This document shows, piece by piece, positions 8,963-18,982 of a DNA stretch of 64,000 nt. The notes beneath the pieces are model-generated. The model did not search any database and was not told where the DNA came from. It worked only from the letters and a program-made list of their open reading frames with translations. The stretch is from NCBI GenBank assembly GCA_020809425.1, contig JAGGDC010000008.1:1-64000 (forward strand), given 5' to 3'. The position numbers and the translations under genes were made by a program. This DNA is from Candidatus Synoicihabitans palmerolidicus. GTDB taxonomy: Bacteria; Verrucomicrobiota; Verrucomicrobiia; Opitutales; Opitutaceae. Each line of letters begins with the position of its first letter. Position 1 is the first letter of the stretch.

Positions 8963-10350
8963 GTTTCGATAAGTGACCGATAGCGCTGCGACAAAACTGC
9001 CGCCGCCCCCGTCATTAATTGATCGGCGATCAGGTCCACGTGCCGGTTACGCCAGTCGGCCATCGCCGTTCCGCGTACCCATTGGTTAAAAGCTCCCAAG
9101 GCCGGACCTGAGTGGATTTGAAAATCAGTTTGTTCGGCGGGTTCTCCCGCTAGGGCCAGTCGTGACGTGTGGACAAAATACCAGCGAAAGATCAGCGCCA
9201 TGCGATGCTTCGGATCGCGTTCGGCTCGAGCAATGACAGCGGGTGCTCGCTGCGCGTAAAACATTCGGGTCTCCTCCCACACCGCATCGAAGGAGCGTTT
9301 GAAATAACGCGTCTCAATCTGCTCCCGGGTTTTTGCATCGATCTGCTCAATCGAATCATACTGGCGATAGAGATCATACAGTTTCTTCGCGCGGCCCGGG
9401 AAAAGCAGTCCACGCTTAAATACCTGCACCTTGGCGCCCATTTCAAACATGTCGCCCGCCGGCACAATATCCATGTCCTGCGCCTCCGCCGCTTGCAGCA
9501 TATCCTTCACTCGATCACTGGTCCCAGCTTCGACCGTGCATTGATTGACGGAACCCGTGAGCACAAAGTCGGCCCCCACTACAAACGATGCAGCCACCGC
9601 TTCCGGCGTCCCGAGTCCGCCGGCCGCGCCCACCCCAATCTTTCGCGCGTAGCCATGTTCCCGACTCAAGTCGTCTCGCAGCCTCAGAATGACTGGCAGT
9701 AACACATAAGCGACTCCACGATCCGTGTGTCCGCCCGAGTCTGATTCCACACAAATATCGTCCGCCACCGGCACCGTCGCCCCCCATTCCGCCTCCTCGG
9801 CGTTGATTAGTCCGCTCGCCAGTAGTGTCCGACGCAATACGTCTGGCACCGGACGTAAAAACTGCGCCGCTACTTCTGGGCGCGAGATCTTTGTCATAAT
9901 CTGCCTCGGAGATCTTACCACACCGTCGGCATCGCGCGTCATCCCCCTCAATCGCAACCAGGCCAAATCCATCGAGATCTGGGTAAAGGCCGCCGCTTCG
10001 ATGCGGGGCACGCGGCGTTCTAGTAATATCTCCGCAGTCGCGTGTTCGATCTCCGGATCGAAGGGTGCCGCCAGAAAATTGGCCCCATAAATTCCGGTTC
10101 CGCCCAACTGCTCCCCGATCCATTGCAAGTCTCGGTCTATCCGCTCGGGTTTGAGCCCACCCGTGCCTAAAAACCCCAACAACCTCGCTCGCCCAATGCG
10201 TACCACCAGCTCTTTTGAGGCAATCCCTTTGTACATCGCTCCCGCGACATAGGCGTATTTTATTCCATGACGCCGTCGAAAAGCATCGCAGCCTAGCCGC
10301 CCCGGGTCGATCGCACGTAACGTTGGGGAATCCGTATCAGCCAAGGGCAT
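8959..10350 (-). CDS. Trans-acting enoyl reductase, PfaD-like (FMN)
   Basis: This 463-residue TIM-barrel flavoprotein belongs to the PfaD/nitronate monooxygenase-like group used as trans enoyl reductases in trans-AT PKSs. Seen are YAYVAGAMYKGIAS near the N-terminus, the FMN phosphate-binding GAAGGLGTPEA, FVLTGSVNQCTVEAG, the GAKVQVFKRG(L/I)LFP segment of PfaD proteins and a helical C-terminal domain ending RYRSLIET. The open frame reaches 10455 inside the PPTase gene; I prefer the ATG at 10350, just after that gene's stop. No ER domain exists in the PKS genes here, yet two modules in the palmerolide reading (C12-C13 and C4-C5) need saturation, so this enzyme is the natural candidate. Confidence 0.9.
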   Translation of the reverse strand: MPLADTDSPTLRAIDPGRLGCDAFRRRHGIKYAYVAGAMYKGIASKELVVRIGRARLLGFLGTGGLKPERIDRDLQWIGEQLGGTGIYGANFLAAPFDPEIEHATAEILLERRVPRIEAAAFTQISMDLAWLRLRGMTRDADGVVRSPRQIMTKISRPEVAAQFLRPVPDVLRRTLLASGLINAEEAEWGATVPVADDICVESDSGGHTDRGVAYVLLPVILRLRDDLSREHGYARKIGVGAAGGLGTPEAVAASFVVGADFVLTGSVNQCTVEAGTSDRVKDMLQAAEAQDMDIVPAGDMFEMGAKVQVFKRGLLFPGRAKKLYDLYRQYDSIEQIDAKTREQIETRYFKRSFDAVWEETRMFYAQRAPAVIARAERDPKHRMALIFRWYFVHTSRLALAGEPAEQTDFQIHSGPALGAFNQWVRGTAMADWRNRHVDLIADQLMTGAAAVLSQRYRSLIET

Positions 10351-10364
10351 AAATCGATCAAAAC

Positions 10365-11174
10365 TCACCGCAAATTGATGGTCGTGAAACAGTTCCCGAG
10401 TGCCAAGGCGGGTTTCTGCGGTAATGCCACTGCCAGAGCAAACTCCCTTAACCAATAGGCTTGGACGCCGTACTGTGCAAAGTGCCGGTAGCTGCCGCGC
10501 ACGCCCGGTTCACCCGGTATCGACTCGACCTCCGCTATTTCGTAAAAAGAGCGCGGCGCCATCAGGCCGGTGCGCAATACCTTCGCCAATGCCTCCCGGA
10601 TCGCCCAACTCACCGTCGGGCAGCGTTCCGCTGGCACCCCCGCCCGCGCCAAGGCAGACCATTCCTCCGTGGAGATCTCGCGTCGCAAAATTTCCGCATG
10701 GGCGGGATCATCGCATTCCAGATCCACCGCCATCGGATGACCTTCGTCTACCGCCAACGCCGCGGCCCAAGCACCGCTGTGGGTAATACTCACAAGTGGG
10801 TTACCCGCGTTCCCGTTACCGTCATTGCCGTCGCGCACCACAGGTTGTCCGAACACTCCCGCCGCGACATGCCAAGCCTTGGCAGGCACCTCCGGTTTCC
10901 ACGCCCCAAGCGCTAGTTTTGCAGCGTACCGACCTCTCAAGAATTCATCCTGTCGTCTCGGCACACCCGCCGACTTCCATCGTTCGACCTCTACAGGATG
11001 TAGAAAAACTTCCCGCCTAGTGTTCAACTCTGCTGCCGGGGTTTGGGTCACGCAGAATCCCACGCATTCTCGTGAGTAACTCGATTTATTCTCTCCATTT
11101 CGACGCGACTCCAAAGTCCATCGCCAAGATTCCGGCAAGGTATCCACGACCCTAGCAATCATATTAGTTCGCAT
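10365..11174 (-). CDS. Sfp-type 4'-phosphopantetheinyl transferase
   Basis: This protein of about 269 residues activates carrier proteins by attaching phosphopantetheine from CoA. Family motifs in order are DEFLRGRYAAKLAL, VSITHSG, AVDLECDD (the Mg-binding acidic pair) and WAIREALAKVL (the W-x-x-KEA-x-x-K helix, with R for the first K). The open frame extends 45 codons upstream, but homology begins well inside, so I chose the ATG at 11174 (an ATG four codons later is also possible). It heads the left operon and is presumably dedicated to the roughly ten carrier domains of the cluster. Confidence 0.88.
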   Translation of the reverse strand: MRTNMIARVVDTLPESWRWTLESRRNGENKSSYSRECVGFCVTQTPAAELNTRREVFLHPVEVERWKSAGVPRRQDEFLRGRYAAKLALGAWKPEVPAKAWHVAAGVFGQPVVRDGNDGNGNAGNPLVSITHSGAWAAALAVDEGHPMAVDLECDDPAHAEILRREISTEEWSALARAGVPAERCPTVSWAIREALAKVLRTGLMAPRSFYEIAEVESIPGEPGVRGSYRHFAQYGVQAYWLREFALAVALPQKPALALGNCFTTINLR

Positions 11175-11282
11175 CACGGCAAGCCTTTGTATGTACCTAT
11201 ACCCGGAGCGGCACTTACCAAGGTTCGCTCGTGAACCACCCCTTCTTGAACCACCCATTTCACTGTTCATAAACACCCTCGG
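11175..11282. promoter_or_regulatory. Divergent intergenic region, candidate promoter
   Basis: This region separates the divergent PPTase and PotD-like genes and must serve transcription both ways. On the plus strand TTGAAC (11246-11251) and CATAAA (11268-11273), 16 bases apart, resemble -35/-10 elements, but lie only about ten bases before the ATG. No convincing pair was found on the minus strand. Confidence 0.3.
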
Positions 11283-12481
11283 ATGCGACGCCCGCCACCA
11301 CTTTGCCAATTTCTAATCTGGATTTTTTTGATTGTCCTACCCTCCGTCGGTTGTCGCAAGATTAATAACCCGATGCCCAGTGACCTCGAAAGGTCCGGCT
11401 TTCTGATTAATTATAAAATTGCCAATCCCGAGTCCAAACTTGGCGAGATTGTCGCTCCGGTGACTAAACAATTTCCCCACACGCGTCTTTCCCTTCTATT
11501 ACCACACGGTTCGATCCCATCACTCGTCTTTAAACATTATCAGGAGGCCTCTGGCGTCACGATTGATCCGACCTACTACGCTACCCATCAAGAATTCGAT
11601 CAATTGCTCGTTGGTGGCACTCACCGGATCTCGCCATCGTGAATAATCTCATGATTGAGAGCCTTCGGGCCGCCGGGAGGCTCGGCGATTTAAACTTCCA
11701 AAACATCCCTAACCGCAAGGAAGTGGAAGATGAGTTTACTGCTCTCCCGTTTGATCCGAGTGCGAGTAGCTACGTTCCATTAACTTGGCGCACTGTGGGC
11801 ATCGCCTACAATGTGGCGATTCTCGACGAAACTCCTCGCACTTGGAGCGACCTCTTCACCCCGATCTCCCCGGATCGATAAGAAGCCGTTGGCGTCATCG
11901 GATTATTGGATGATTCGCATCTCCTTTTCGCGGCGGCCTTGCTCGCCACCGGCGCTTCACCTTCGTCGAATTCCGAAACTCAAATCAAGGTCGCAGGTGA
12001 TTTTCTCGTGACCAGCACTGAACAAACGAAATTCGAATTCGTACATCACCAAGCTGTTGCTGATCTACTTCAAAACCATCACCTTATCGTCTGCATGGCG
12101 CTATCTTCCGACATTGCCCGGGCCGTGCAGAGCAATCCAAACATCGGGTTCGTCGTTCCCGCCGACGGGACTTGGATATCTCTCGACTGCATCGTTGCCT
12201 TCGCTCCCAACGATGCCCACCAGAAGGAGATCGGCGAGGACTTCATCAACTTCCTTTTGTTGCCCTCCGGCGCCGCCGAAATCGCCAACTACTCCTTCAA
12301 AGCCAACACCGACCGTCGAGAGCGAGCGTTCCTCGAACCGGCCATCAAATTTGATCCCGCCTATCAATCCACCACTTACGGGTTGTCACCCTTGCGCATG
12401 AGCAACCAGGACCAGTTCCAACAGCAAATCTTCCACCAAATCCCGCCTGAAATCGCGACGGAACCCTCTTCCTCCGATTAA
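11283..12481 (+). pseudogene. Disrupted PotD-like solute-binding lipoprotein
   Basis: The frame starts with a lipoprotein signal peptide (hydrophobic LIWIFLIVLP, lipobox then Cys24). It continues as a spermidine/putrescine-type (PotD) binding protein: LLPHGSIPSLVF, then, after a one-base frameshift near 11630, PDLAIVNNLMIESL, FQNIPNRKEV and YVPLTWRTVGIAYN. An in-frame TAA at 11879-11881 interrupts GVIGLLDDSHL; the same frame then runs to 12481. The joined product would be about 395 residues. No PotA/B/C partners are present. It begins the only plus-strand operon of the window. Possible former roles are sensing or binding a cationic or amide compound at the membrane; nothing more specific can be said. 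Confidence 0.78.
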
Positions 12482-12485
12482 ACAA

Positions 12486-13519
12486 ATGAGTGCTGCTACG
12501 TTGCCCGACACCTCGCCCGCCGTTCGGTTGCCTCTACGATACTTTACGGGGCTGGATCCGACGGAATCGATTTTACCTCTGGTTGGTGGGCTTCCTCTTA
12601 ACGGTACTATTTTTAGTTTTTCTAAGAGGCATGTTTTTCACGATTTCGGCCGGACATACTGGGGTGATTTTTACCGATTCGGTGGCGGAACCGAAACAAA
12701 TTTGTCCGCGATGAGGGACTCCAATTCAGTTTCCCGTGGCATTACCCTACTCTCTACGACGTGCGGATACAGGAGCATGCGCATGCGTTCAATATCATTA
12801 GCAAAGACGGACTGACCATAGAGGTAGTGCTTTCGATCCGCTTCCACCCAAAGGTCGAGTTGCTAGGCGTGTTGCACCAAGAAGTGGGTCCCGACTATCT
12901 CAATCTTATTGTCATTCCTGAAGTGCAGGCCCTCGCCCGGTCCACGTTCGGAGCCTACACGCCCGAGGAAATGTACCCCACCAAACGCACGCTCATTGAA
13001 GAAACATTGAGCCGGGCCACCAGTCAGGTCAGCGAACGTTACGTCGTTCTGGACGATCTACTCGTCAAGGAGATCAAACTCCCTCCACTCATAAAAACCT
13101 CGATCGAGAAAAAACGGGTCGAACAGCAAAATGCTCTCGCCATGTCATTTCGCATCCAACGCGAGGAACAGGAAGTGGTTCGAAAGATTATTGAGGCCGG
13201 TGGCACCGCAAAGGCTAATGCGCTCCTACACCCCACGCTCAATGAGGATCTCCTTCGCTACCGGGGTATCGACGCCACGCTGCAGCTGGCCTCCTCGAAC
13301 AACGCGAAGGTCATCGTGATCGGAAATAACGACGGCCTTCCTCTGATCCTCGATCCGTCCAAGATTACGCCTGACTCACCTTCAACCAAAACCACGCCAT
13401 CTACCACGTCGCTGGTCGAACCGAAGCCGCCCGAATCCGACCCCTCGGGAACCGCTGACAAAACTCCTTCCCCTGCTCCGGCCCCCTCGGGAGTCGCTGG
13501 CATCTCCATCGCCCCGTGA
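12486..13519 (+). pseudogene. Disrupted SPFH/band-7 (prohibitin-like) membrane protein
   Basis: Three frame changes are needed to assemble the product. The start is in one frame (12486). The transmembrane segment FYLWLVGFLLTVLFLVFLRG and SAGHTGVIF are in a second. FGGGTETNLSAMR is back in the first (about 12670-12712). GLQFSFPWHYPTLYDVR onward is in a third, open to 13519. The content is a classical SPFH domain (HTGV, SIRFHP, LARSTFG, coiled-coil SIEKKRVEQQNALAMSFRIQ-REEQE) followed by a Pro/Ser/Thr-rich tail of about 70 residues. Band-7 proteins form membrane scaffolds that organise transporters or stress responses. It lies four bases after the PotD-like gene and before the ABC exporter. Confidence 0.78.
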
Positions 13520-13561
13520 CCCGCCGCCATCTTACCGACCTTTCACCCGGATCTTAGACCG

Positions 13562-15165
13562 ATGGAGTTTATTAATTTTCTCAAAAAGGAGTCAAACGAG
13601 CTCGACCGTCGCCTCCTCCTTTCCGGTGCCGCTACCGGTGTCATCAACACTTTGTTGATATTCATACTGTCGACCGCCGCTGACCGTATTTCGGGAGATC
13701 AAACCGCCTACCGCGAACTTTTCATGGTGATCGTTTGTCTCGCCGGAGTTGGGACCAGCAAAGGATACCTTCTCCGTCGGAGTACCAACATGGTGGAGGA
13801 AATCGTACTCAACATTCGCCTACGCGTGGCGGAGAAAATCCGTCACACCGACTGACGCGCTTTCGAAACGATGGACCGGGCCGTACTCTATAACGCCATC
13901 TCCTCACACACCATGGCGATCTCACGCGCCTCAAGCATCGTCGTGAGTTCAGCCACCTCTAGCGTGCTCATTGTCTGCGCGTTCCTGGTTATTTTTCTTC
14001 AATCAACCGCCGCCTTGCTCATCCTCCTGTCGGCCCTCGCCTTCGTTCTCATGACCCTGTTTAGTCAACGGCAGCGCTTGGTTGCCGCGATGACTGCCGT
14101 GACCACGCAGGACAACGTATTTGTGGCCCGATTTTCCGACCTGCTCGATGGATTCAAGGAGCTCAAAATGGACGTCGCTAAAAATCGAGAATTCTTCGAC
14201 CCCGATCTTCCCCCCCCTCCGCGCATCACGCCCGCGACCTTCGCGTCGCGGGAGGCCAAATCGGCAATCGCTCCGTGCTCCTTGCCGCAGTTGTCTTCCT
14301 TCGCCCTGTATTCGCCGAAGCTGACACCGCAAAACTCGTTTTCATCAGCTCGCTCATCATGTTCCTGATTGGTCCCATCAGCGAAGTAGCTTTCTCGTTT
14401 TCGACGGTTTCCGAAGTGAACACTTCGATCTCCTAAATTTATCGAATAGAAGGTGAACTCGACTCCGCCTTTGATCGAGCTGAGGACCCCAACGCTCCAC
14501 CACCGCAGCCCGTAGAGCACTTCAGGGCTATCACTTGCGAGGAGATGAGTTTCGCCTACTACAACGATAAAGGAAAGGCCGTCTTCTTTCTCGATCCCTT
14601 CGAGTTCTCGCTCACGAGCGGGAAACTTCTCTGCATCACCGGCGGCAACGGTAGCGGTAAGTCAACCTTCCTTAAGGTACTGGCCGGACTCTATCCGCCC
14701 GAGGCGGGGACCATTCTGCTGGACGGCAGTCCCGTCACTGCGACCAACCGCCAAAGCTACCGTTCTCTATTTAGGCCCATCTTTACCGATTTCCACCTCT
14801 TCGACACGCTCTATGGTTTCGACGATATCGATGAGGCACTTCTCACTCATTGGCTCCACCGTACCGATCTTTGGCACAAGACCGGAGTCGAGGAACGCAA
14901 GCTTACCGAGCGCAACCTTTCGAGAGGCCAACGCAAGCGCCTGGCCCTCGTGCTCGCTCTGATGGAGGACAAACCCATCCTCCTGCTTGATGAATGGGCC
15001 GCCGAACAAGACCCTCAGTTTCGCCGCATTTTTTACCGCGAGATCCTGTCCGAATTGAGAGCGGAGGGCAAAACCATCATCGCGGTAAGTCACGACGACG
15101 AACACTATGACGTCGCTGACCGCACCTTGAAGATGCACTACGGGAAGTTCGTTCCCTTTGCCTAA
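13562..15165 (+). pseudogene. Disrupted SyrD/PvdE-type ABC exporter
   Basis: One gene encodes fused membrane and ATPase domains, like cyclic-peptide/siderophore exporters. The membrane part starts MEFINFLKKESNELDRR and is broken by an in-frame TGA at 13853-13855, a frameshift at the eight-C run 14210-14217, and an in-frame TAA at 14434-14436; between these the hydrophobic segments LIVCAFLVIFLQ and KLVFISSLIMFLIG are legible. The ATPase domain (14545-15165) is intact: Walker A GGNGSGKST, signature LSRGQRKRLAL, Walker B ILLLDEWAAEQDP and switch His in AVSHDDE. Assembled length is about 534 codons, normal for the family. It would have been the obvious exporter for a secondary metabolite, but as sequenced it cannot make a full transporter. 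Confidence 0.85.
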
Positions 15166-15184
15166 GCATTCCGAACGGCCTGTC

Positions 15185-15963
15185 ATGATCCCTCAGATCA
15201 TTCACCAAATCTGGGTGGGCACGAAACCTCTGCCGAAGAAATTCGCCATCTGGGGCGAATCCTTCCGCCACCACCTGCCCGACTGGCCGTACCACGTGTG
15301 GGGCGACGAACAGCTCGAGGCCCTAGCCTCCGAGCATTTCCCCCGTCACCTCGATCTGTTTCGGCGTATGACGGTGATGTCACAAAAGGCAGACCTGGCC
15401 GCTACATGATCTTGGCGATTCACGGAGGACTTTATGTCGACACCAATTGCGAATGTCGGCGGCCTTTCGATTTCATACAGGAAAGCGACGACCTCATCGT
15501 CGCTCCCGAACTCCAGACCTCCTCGGCGCAGATACGGGAACTCTATAATACGCCACGCAGCGAACTCTTCTGCGTTTGGGCGTTACTCAGTCGGCCCGGT
15601 CATCCTCTTTGGTTCGAACTGATAGACGAAGTGGTGGCCCGTCTGGGTCGCACCCTCTCAGAAAACCGAATTGTCAATTTGATCGACCAGAGCGGCCCTG
15701 GAGCATTTACCGACGTATTTAGGCGCTATCTCGACCGTGGCGGTCGTGCCCACCTGGTCCCCGGCCCAACATTTGGCTGTGCCAATGGCTCCTCCCTATT
15801 TCAGTTCGCCCGCAGTTTCATGTTCCCCGAATTGTTCCGCGATGTGTACGTGCGCCACCGGTCACAAGCAAGTTGGGTTGATCCCAAGATGAAGCGCCAG
15901 TGGTTCCTTCGCAGCCTCTTTTTTATCGGTCCCCCCCAAACGAAGCCGACCGAAAAGTCGTAA
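15185..15963 (+). pseudogene. Disrupted GT32-type glycosyltransferase (DxD sugar-binding)
   Basis: The frame begins MIPQIIHQIWVGTKPLPKKF, typical of the Gly_transf_sug/Och1-like GT32 family, and includes WPYHVWGDEQLE and MSQKADLA. A one-base deletion near 15400 moves the sense to another frame, which continues RYMILAIHGGLYVDTNCE (the DxD-like donor-binding region) to 15963. Joined length is about 259 residues. It lies 19 bases after the ABC ATPase stop, so was probably the last gene of the plus-strand operon. It meets the minus-strand FAD oxidoreductase tail to tail with 15 bases between. Confidence 0.8.
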
Positions 15964-15978
15964 GAAGTCCGCTTCGAC

Positions 15979-17040
15979 TCAACTCGTCAATCCGAGCAAG
16001 CGGGTTGCATAGTCAGATGAAAATAACCCTTCGGGGTCGTGAGATTTTCGTAGTCTTCGAAAATCATCCAAGCGCGGCAGATTCAGCTCCACCTTGTCCG
16101 GGCCGGGCAAAATCTTGCCGAAGTGATAACGGGGCCCAAAAGGCGCCAACACCTCGTGCCCCACCCCGGTCCTGTCCTGATACGAAGTGCCCAATAGTTT
16201 GCGCACTAGGGCCACATTTACCGATCTGCCGCCCATTGCAGCCGCGCGTAACATTAGTCGAAACACGGTCGATACCCACCGTCGCCTGGCCTGGGTTACT
16301 TTCGTTATCGGCTGGGTCGGCTTCTCCGATTCTGATGCCGCAACTCGCGTCATTCGCATGATTTCCACCAGTCCCACCTGGGGAAACCACCGTGCATCGA
16401 CGAAATCTGCGGATTCCTGCATCCTGATAAAATCCTGCACAAACTCCGTGAATGACACGATGCTCGACTCCGCGCGCAGATAAAACAACGGCACTGCCTC
16501 CAAAGTAATCTCGGTCACAATTCCCCATAATCTGAGCGCCGCGACCACTCCACCGAACCCCTCATCGCCTCGACGACTCAACGCCGCTTCACCGGCTGCG
16601 TTTACCCATCTAATCTGTGTCACCACATCAGCGAGAGTACCGGTGCGGATCGAACCACCATGAGTCGCCGTCGCGATCGCTCCCGCCAAGGACTGTTCCG
16701 CGTAAGACCCCAGGTTGGGCAAGGCCAATCCCCGTTTGGCCAAGTCCCTAGTCAACTTCAGCAAGGTAATCCCACCTTGGACCGTCACCAACTTGCCGGT
16801 AACATCCAGTACGCGGTTCATCAACTCCAGGCTCACCGGCCACCCCGTCCGTGTCAGGCAAAGGCACGAAGGTGTACAATTTTCCCCACGCCTTTACTCG
16901 CTTTCCAACCAAGCGGGCCCGACGCACCGACGCACTCACTTCGAATTCATTTCTGGGTCGGACCAATGCCGTCGGTCGCATGGCATAGTGACGACCACAA
17001 TTCCATTGGAGCCGCCCCGCCACCCCTTCGTGCTCACGGA
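15979..17040 (-). pseudogene. Disrupted FAD-linked oxidoreductase (lactone-oxidase-like, VAO family)
   Basis: The protein resembles D-arabinono/L-gulono-lactone oxidases. The FAD-binding domain starts around LQWNCGRHYAMRPTALVRP and runs through VRRARLVGKRVKAWGK to PLPDTDGVA. A one-base insertion near 16840 (GG for G) then shifts the frame to SLELMNRVLDVTGKLVTVQGG, TATHGGSIRTGTLADV and the C-terminal signature DPEGLFSSDYATRLLGL. The 5' part is in frame with, and reads straight on from, the upstream SDR without its own clear start codon. Either the two were fused or the start was lost. Possible roles are alcohol or lactone oxidation on the product or its sugar; unproven. Confidence 0.75.
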
Positions 17041-18026
17041 GCCAGAGTTCCGTAACCAACATTCCCTCAAACCAATTCATCTGCGGGGCGAAGCCGAACA
17101 CCGTGCGGGCTCGTTCACTGGAATAAACTGCCCGATTACTGGACATGCGCCGCGCCCACGCGAGACCTCGGGCCAACTCCACCGCAGGGGCCACCACTCT
17201 CGAAACCCTGAGTGCCATCCGCTCGATCCGCTTCAGTCTCGCCAGTGAAGCCCACTGCGGAACTCGCCCCACCATTTCTGCCAACGGGGTATAGAACTCC
17301 GTAAAACTCAATTCTTCGTGGCCCAAGGTAAAATACTTGCGAAGCGGCAGACTCACACGCGCCCGCCGCCAGTATACCAGTCACCACGTCATCGATAAAA
17401 ACGGCGTTCATTCTCCCGACTCCGCCATCCGCCCCCAACATAATCGGAGTCCCCTTGCGCAAAAATCCGAGCGGAGTGAGGGTCCAGGACTTCCTCTCCG
17501 GGCCATAAACACAGGTCGGTCGTCCAATCGTCCAACTCGTCGAAGTGCCCGCCAAAGTTTGCTTCATGACCGCTTCCGCCAATCGTTTGGTCCGGCTGTA
17601 GGCATCAAGTTACTGATCATCGGGCAACACTTCCTCATCGCGATAACCATCGGGTCCCGGCTCGTCCGCGCCGTGCACGGCAATGGAACTCACCAAAATC
17701 ATGCGGCGGCCCGCTGCCCCCGCCACTATTTCAGCCACTCGTTGCGTGCCTTCCACATTCACCGCGTGGAACTCCTCCGCTTTGAAACCCGTCATTTTGG
17801 CCGCCGCATGAATCACCAAATCCGCGCCAGCAATCAACCGCGTCAGCGCGGCCTCATCCTGGAGATCTCCGATGACGACGGTGCCTCCCGAAGCCACCAA
17901 AGCCCGACTACGCGCCGACTCGCTCCTGAACAATTCTCGCACTTCGTGGGTCCCCATCAAGGCGTACGTCAACGCCGCTCCGATGCCGCCACCGGCTCCA
18001 GTGACACTCGCAATCGGACGTTTCAT
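17015..18026 (-). pseudogene. Disrupted NAD-dependent epimerase/dehydratase (extended SDR)
   Basis: The N-terminal Rossmann motif reads VTGAGGGIGAAL, followed by VIGDLQDEAAL, LVIHAAAK and VSSIAVHG. An in-frame TAA (17610-17612) falls just before the catalytic YSRTK motif, which continues in the same frame (AYSRTKRLAEAVMK, GRPTCVYGP). At the A4/T4 run 17330-17333 one extra base shifts the frame to TLGHEELSFTEFYTPLAEM and the usual C-terminus (SERARTVFGFAPQMNWFEG). The start overlaps the second AT stop as ATGA, so it was part of the PKS operon. The active-site Tyr lies after the stop, so a truncated product would be inactive. Confidence 0.8.
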
Positions 18027-18982
18027 TCCATCGTCAGCCGTGCGCTCAATCGCTCCAGATTGCGCAGTTCCTGGCCAAAAGGTGTGATGATCGGAAACAA
18101 CTCCGAAGCAGCCCCGGGATCAAGGTTGTACTTCACCGCCGTTGTCATACTGCCACTCGGTCCAAGATCCACATAAAGATTCGGCCCCGTCTCTTCCAAT
18201 CGTCGGACTGCCTGCGGAAACTCCGTCATTTTTCGAGTCGCCGCCCAAAAGTGTTCGGCCGAAGGAGTCGCCAGTTCAATGTCACAATCAATCGAATACA
18301 CTGGTATTTTTGACGCCTTGAAGGGCACCCCCGATAAGGTGCTCATGGTCGGCACCTTCACCACATCCATGGCTGCGGTGTGAAACGGATAGGCCACTGG
18401 AAGTTCGTGCGTATCGATTCCCCGCTGCCGTAAAACCGCCCGGGCTCGGACCAACAATGAAACGTCTCCCGCCACCACGAAACTCCGCGGAGAATACACG
18501 CCCGCCAATTCGCAGTCGACAAAAAATGCGGGGTCACTTGAGAATAACTCAACGCCCGTCAACACCACCAACATGCCACCGCTAGGAGCGCAGTATTCCA
18601 AAAACTGGGCCTGCTTGACGGCCGCGAGCAAAGCTTCCTCAAACGTGAGGGATCCCGCGACCACGAACGCCAAGAGTTCCCCCAAACTGTGGCCTGCCAA
18701 ACGGTCCGGACGCATGCCTCGTGCGAACAAACATTGGGCCATGGCATACCCCATTGCCAATATCGCCGGGTGGGTAAACCGCAGCGAGCGAAATGGCGCA
18801 AAGCGGTCCTCTCGTGGCCGAAACATTTCGTCGGCTAGAGACGCTTTGATCAATGGCCGCAGCATTTCGTCCGCCGCCAACACCGTCGCTCGAAAGACCG
18901 AATCACCTTCATAGAGCGAACGGCCCATTTGAAAATAGTGAGCCCCCTGACCGGGAAACAACCAGACGATTGGCTTCTTCAT
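18023..18982 (-). CDS. Second trans acyltransferase-fold protein (AT or acyl hydrolase)
   Basis: This 319-residue FabD-fold protein has FPGQGAH at the N-terminus, nucleophile Ser99 in AGHSLGEL, and PFHT at the selectivity/His position where malonyl-specific ATs read AFHS. Trans-AT clusters often carry a pair, one being the malonyl loader and the other a proofreading acyl hydrolase that clears stalled chains (PedC-like). The more divergent motifs make this the better candidate for the hydrolase. Starts as an ATGA overlap with the first AT; its own stop overlaps the SDR start in the same way. Intact. Confidence 0.85.
   Translation of the reverse strand: MKKPIVWLFPGQGAHYFQMGRSLYEGDSVFRATVLAADEMLRPLIKASLADEMFRPREDRFAPFRSLRFTHPAILAMGYAMAQCLFARGMRPDRLAGHSLGELLAFVVAGSLTFEEALLAAVKQAQFLEYCAPSGGMLVVLTGVELFSSDPAFFVDCELAGVYSPRSFVVAGDVSLLVRARAVLRQRGIDTHELPVAYPFHTAAMDVVKVPTMSTLSGVPFKASKIPVYSIDCDIELATPSAEHFWAATRKMTEFPQAVRRLEETGPNLYVDLGPSGSMTTAVKYNLDPGAASELFPIITPFGQELRNLERLSARLTME

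Noticed and set aside
8959..10350. Annotation as nitronate monooxygenase / 2-nitropropane dioxygenase
   Set aside because: The PfaD-specific N-terminal and GAKVQVFKRG segments and the PKS context fit a trans enoyl reductase.
12079..12367. Minus-strand open frames opposite the PotD-like gene
   Set aside because: Antisense shadows; the plus strand carries recognisable homology.
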